Made by a program: the position numbers and the translations under genes
Notes under the pieces: model-generated
What the model saw: only the letters and a program-made list of their open reading frames with translations
The model's database searches: none
What the model was told of the DNA's origin: nothing
In this document: positions 62,401 through 64,000 of the stretch, one piece after another
Position numbering within the stretch: position 1 is the first letter of the stretch
Layout of the letters: every line of letters begins with the position of its first letter
From: Deltaproteobacteria bacterium
GTDB taxonomy: Bacteria > Myxococcota_C > UBA6777
Direction of reading: 5' to 3'
DNA length: 64,000 bases
Assembly (NCBI GenBank): GCA_006226375.1
Contig: SBHC01000059.1
Coordinates: 101,868-165,867 of the forward strand

Positions 62401-64000
62401 GCCTTTCGGGCACGCGTTTCCGCAAGCCCCGCAATGGATCAGGTTGGATTGCACGTCGGTGCATACGCCGTTGCAAAGGGCGTTTCCTTTTGAACAAGGG
62501 GAGGTGCATACGCCGTTGATGCAAAGCTCGTTGATCGTGCATGGGCTGCCGCAGCTGCCACAGTGTTGGGGGTTGTAAGCAGTGCTGATGCAGCTTCCTC
62601 CGCACAGCACTTGATCCGCAGGGCAGGTGCAGACACCCGAAGAACAGGTCTGGCCGTTCTTACAGACGTTGCCGCAACGACCGCAGTGCTGGGGGTTGTT
62701 GGTGAGGTTGACGCATGCTCCATTGCAGTTGGCGCTGTCGGTGGGGCAGGTGGTTTGGCACTTGCCTTGAACACAAGCCTGACCCGAGGGACAGGCGTTG
62801 TTGCAGGCTCCACAGTGAAGTCGGCTGCTTTGGACGTCGGTGCAAGTTCCTCCGCAGTTTTGCAAGCCACTCTGGCAGCTCAATTGACAAGTCCCACCGA
62901 CGCAAACGTATCCAGATGTACATGCCTTGTTGCAAGCTCCACAGTGGACACGGTTGGAGGTTGTATCCACACACGAGCCCCCACAATTGACCTCGACCGA
63001 GGTGCACTGGGCGCTGCATTGTCCCTGGTCGCAAACTTGACCCAGCGGACAGGCGTTGGCGCAAACTCCGCAGTGGCGGGCGTTGTTGGTGAGGTCGACG
63101 CAGTGACCGCCGCAGTTGGTTTGGCCCGCCACACAGCTGACATTGCAGGTGCCTTGGGAGCAAACTTGCCCGGAAGGACAGGAGTTCCCGCACGTGCCGC
63201 AGTGAAGGTTGTTGGTTTGAAGGTCAACGCAAGTGCCATGGCAGACCGAGAGTCCACTTTGGCAGCTCAGGCGACAAACGCCGTTGGAGCATAAGAAGCC
63301 TTGGGGGCAGGCGTTTCCACACTTGGCGCAGTTTTGGTTGTCGTGGAGGAGGTCGGTGCACACCAACTCACCGGATGGAACGGTGCATTGGGTCATACGA
63401 CCCTGGCAGCTCAGTTGGCATTTGCCTTGGGAACAGACTTCGCCGGAGGGACAGGCGATTCCACAAAGTCCACAGTGGTTGCGGTCGTTGGAGAGGTTGG
63501 AGCAGGTTCCGTTGCAGTTGGTCAAGCCAGGTTGGCACTGCAACTGACAGGCACCTCGGATGCAGATGGTTCCAGGGCCACACGTTGTCCCGCATTTGCC
63601 GCAGTGAAAGCGATCGGTGTTGGTGTTGACGCAGGTTCCGTTGCAGTTGGTCTGGCCGGTCTGGCAGGAGGTGACGCACTTGCCACCGGAGCAAACTTCG
63701 CCGGGTTTGCAAGCAGTGGGGCTGGCGGTTGTGCTGCAGTTTCCGCAGTGTTGGTTGTTGGTTTGAAGATCGACACAGAGGTTGCCACACTGGTTGAGTC
63801 CGACTTGGCATTGCAACTGGCAAACGCCGTTGGAGCAGACTTCGCCGGGATGACAGGCTGTTGAGAATTGTTGGGAACTACACGATTCGCAGTTGGCACG
63901 GTCCGTTTTGAGGTTGACGCAATTGCCGTTGCAGTTGGTGAGTCCTTGTTGGCAGGTGGTTTGACAGACGCCATGGGAGCAAGCCTGGCCGGAGGGGCAA
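59473..64000 (-). CDS. Cysteine-rich (Stig1/MXAN_6577-like) and beta-propeller surface protein, 5' end outside window
   Basis: The frame is open from the right edge (no start is needed inside the window; the first in-frame candidate is a TTG at 63816) and ends at 59473, so the N-terminus and signal peptide lie outside. The visible part begins with 14 modules of about 40 residues of the type CNGTCVNLTNNPQHCGRCGN, each with six to eight Cys, as in the 1-1855 gene. From near 62,100 it changes to 14 repeats of about 55-65 residues of the SBBP beta-propeller type (DSSNNVYITGTFSG, then FVAKLDGQGKWLWAK). Fourteen units would make two seven-bladed propellers. There is no catalytic motif. A surface binding or adhesive role is inferred. 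Confidence 0.85.
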   Translation of the reverse strand, partial: CPSGQACSHGVCQTTCQQGLTNCNGNCVNLKTDRANCESCSSQQFSTACHPGEVCSNGVCQLQCQVGLNQCGNLCVDLQTNNQHCGNCSTTASPTACKPGEVCSGGKCVTSCQTGQTNCNGTCVNTNTDRFHCGKCGTTCGPGTICIRGACQLQCQPGLTNCNGTCSNLSNDRNHCGLCGIACPSGEVCSQGKCQLSCQGRMTQCTVPSGELVCTDLLHDNQNCAKCGNACPQGFLCSNGVCRLSCQSGLSVCHGTCVDLQTNNLHCGTCGNSCPSGQVCSQGTCNVSCVAGQTNCGGHCVDLTNNARHCGVCANACPLGQVCDQGQCSAQCTSVEVNCGGSCVDTTSNRVHCGACNKACTSGYVCVGGTCQLSCQSGLQNCGGTCTDVQSSRLHCGACNNACPSGQACVQGKCQTTCPTDSANCNGACVNLTNNPQHCGRCGNVCKNGQTCSSGVCTCPADQVLCGGSCISTAYNPQHCGSCGSPCTINELCINGVCTSPCSKGNALCNGVCTDVQSNLIHCGACGNACPKGQVCSQGQCGCPQGQALCAGSTCIDTQSNNSHCGGCNNACGSNQVCSKGVCKAQCGPGELDCNGACINVQNDPQNCGACNNVCNPGTGCSNGSCSAWAQGLSSWSSSGNVQALATASDASNNVYIAGSYKGRITIGQTTFSNRGTFESFVAKYDNTGKVLWANNIQSSDLTLIHAMTVSGTSTYVVGTTRSDTQFGSIPLGNTGQINSFVAKLDGQGKWLWAKVLLRDPGVSSSTRVRSDSAGNVYVTGSCSTGLTLGANGALQDTSVRDSHFVAQLNPQGTIQWVKTAQASSPGHRNVVRGLAVSSQGDVYVGGDFTQDMILDSTTLAAQATNKAKHLFVYKLNNQGAYQWASAGAPQAFVDVAAMALDSSNNVYITGTFSGTLSIANTIFTSAGGKNLYVLKLSSAGAPTSLQQLGNRVPTSARDITVDSQGNAYVTGGFSGQNLVVGGTTLSVTNGRYGSFVAHLTSQGTWGWAQLLGIPNTSSAGEFRGLSAGANNEVFFMGVVRSETTLGNTTFKNNGGTSAILGKFSSQGAVSWSSQINGEDVGEVVVQGTNTDSNDNIYVKGSFKGTATFGTFTLTASNKTRGDSFVGKLNSKGAWQWVQTYTNGQVFQEQDPAVDSQGNVYISGLYYTSLTAGTTTLQPASGSSNSMFLAKLNTSGQWQWAKSLGTGNFEQINKMALDSSGNVILLGQFPTTTSFDSLTLNSANGGNLFMAKVDGTGKAVWLKGLGTSLKVFPRDIATDSNDNIVIAGFFVSNQPFANTTLTAQGAQENLFVARYTKDGAFQWVRTATSATGRHLLHKVSINAQGTAYVAGVYNATFSLGSTTLQTATGGTESHLFVAEIDSAGTWKRAASAGVGLRSLEVVGLEHTSQGDLYLACNVAGGVFFNTSTADTSVSTQNTFGFVVKLDSSLKYSGQRVLSSSLPTQIHEVTQDTQGNLTFVGRFYNDLAFTTIPLTGFGISAYIGQLPPF

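Noticed and set aside
1..64000. CRISPR array, tRNA, rRNA and intact insertion sequences
   Set aside because: The repeats seen are coding module repeats without spacers; no cloverleaf, rRNA-like stretch or transposase with terminal repeats was found.

Overview
The window looks like a chromosomal segment from a Myxococcota-like (former Deltaproteobacteria) Gram-negative bacterium. The evidence is the gene content: many secreted cysteine-rich repeat proteins and lipoproteins, von Willebrand A (VWA) proteins with a MYXO-CTERM-like anchor, Ser/Thr protein kinases with PEGA-like or ATPase/TPR tails, an FHA-sigma54 activator, and small proteins resembling Myxococcus families. By eye the GC content is moderate, lower than in classical myxobacteria. 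Starts are often preceded by AGGAG-type ribosome binding sites. I saw no tRNA, rRNA, CRISPR array, intact insertion sequence or phage.

Layout. 1-13.6 kb (minus): three genes in a row for very large cysteine-rich lipoproteins; two of them (about 1,915 and 1,966 aa) are tandem paralogues and the third is cut by the left edge. 13.9-16.8 kb (minus): substrate-binding protein plus LivF and LivG ATPases of a branched-chain-amino-acid-type ABC importer, without its permeases, ending in a good terminator. 17.2-23.2 kb (plus): a lipoprotein of about 2,000 aa made almost only of about 86 four-cysteine modules. 23.3-29.9 kb (plus): molybdopterin oxidoreductase, HD-domain phosphohydrolase, a gene-poor stretch, a sulfatase, a HAD hydrolase resembling plant chloroplast FMN hydrolases, and a YkgJ-type metal-binding protein. 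30.1-37.0 kb (plus): type IIA topoisomerase subunits A and B (ParC/ParE type); subunit A carries two homing-endonuclease inteins around its active site. 37.1-42.5 kb (minus): a membrane protein and two paralogous VWA/MopE-like surface proteins. 43-45.5 kb: small secreted or hypothetical genes. 45.3-51.1 kb (minus): a Ser/Thr kinase, a TPR membrane protein and a kelch/SUMF1 lipoprotein. 51.5-54.2 kb: a WD40 protein and a divergent GPH-type sugar symporter. 54.2-59.3 kb (minus): a giant kinase-ATPase-TPR protein in operon with an FHA-sigma54 activator. 59.5-64 kb (minus): a cysteine-rich/beta-propeller protein that runs off the right edge.

Taken together, much of the coding capacity makes disulfide-rich envelope or surface proteins, interspersed with eukaryote-like kinase signalling. 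The most striking single locus is the double-intein topoisomerase. The tandem giant lipoproteins, with an alpha-helical core and a hydrophobic segment, are the best candidates for an undescribed surface or secreted system. All functional statements come from reading motifs by eye; no database search was run.
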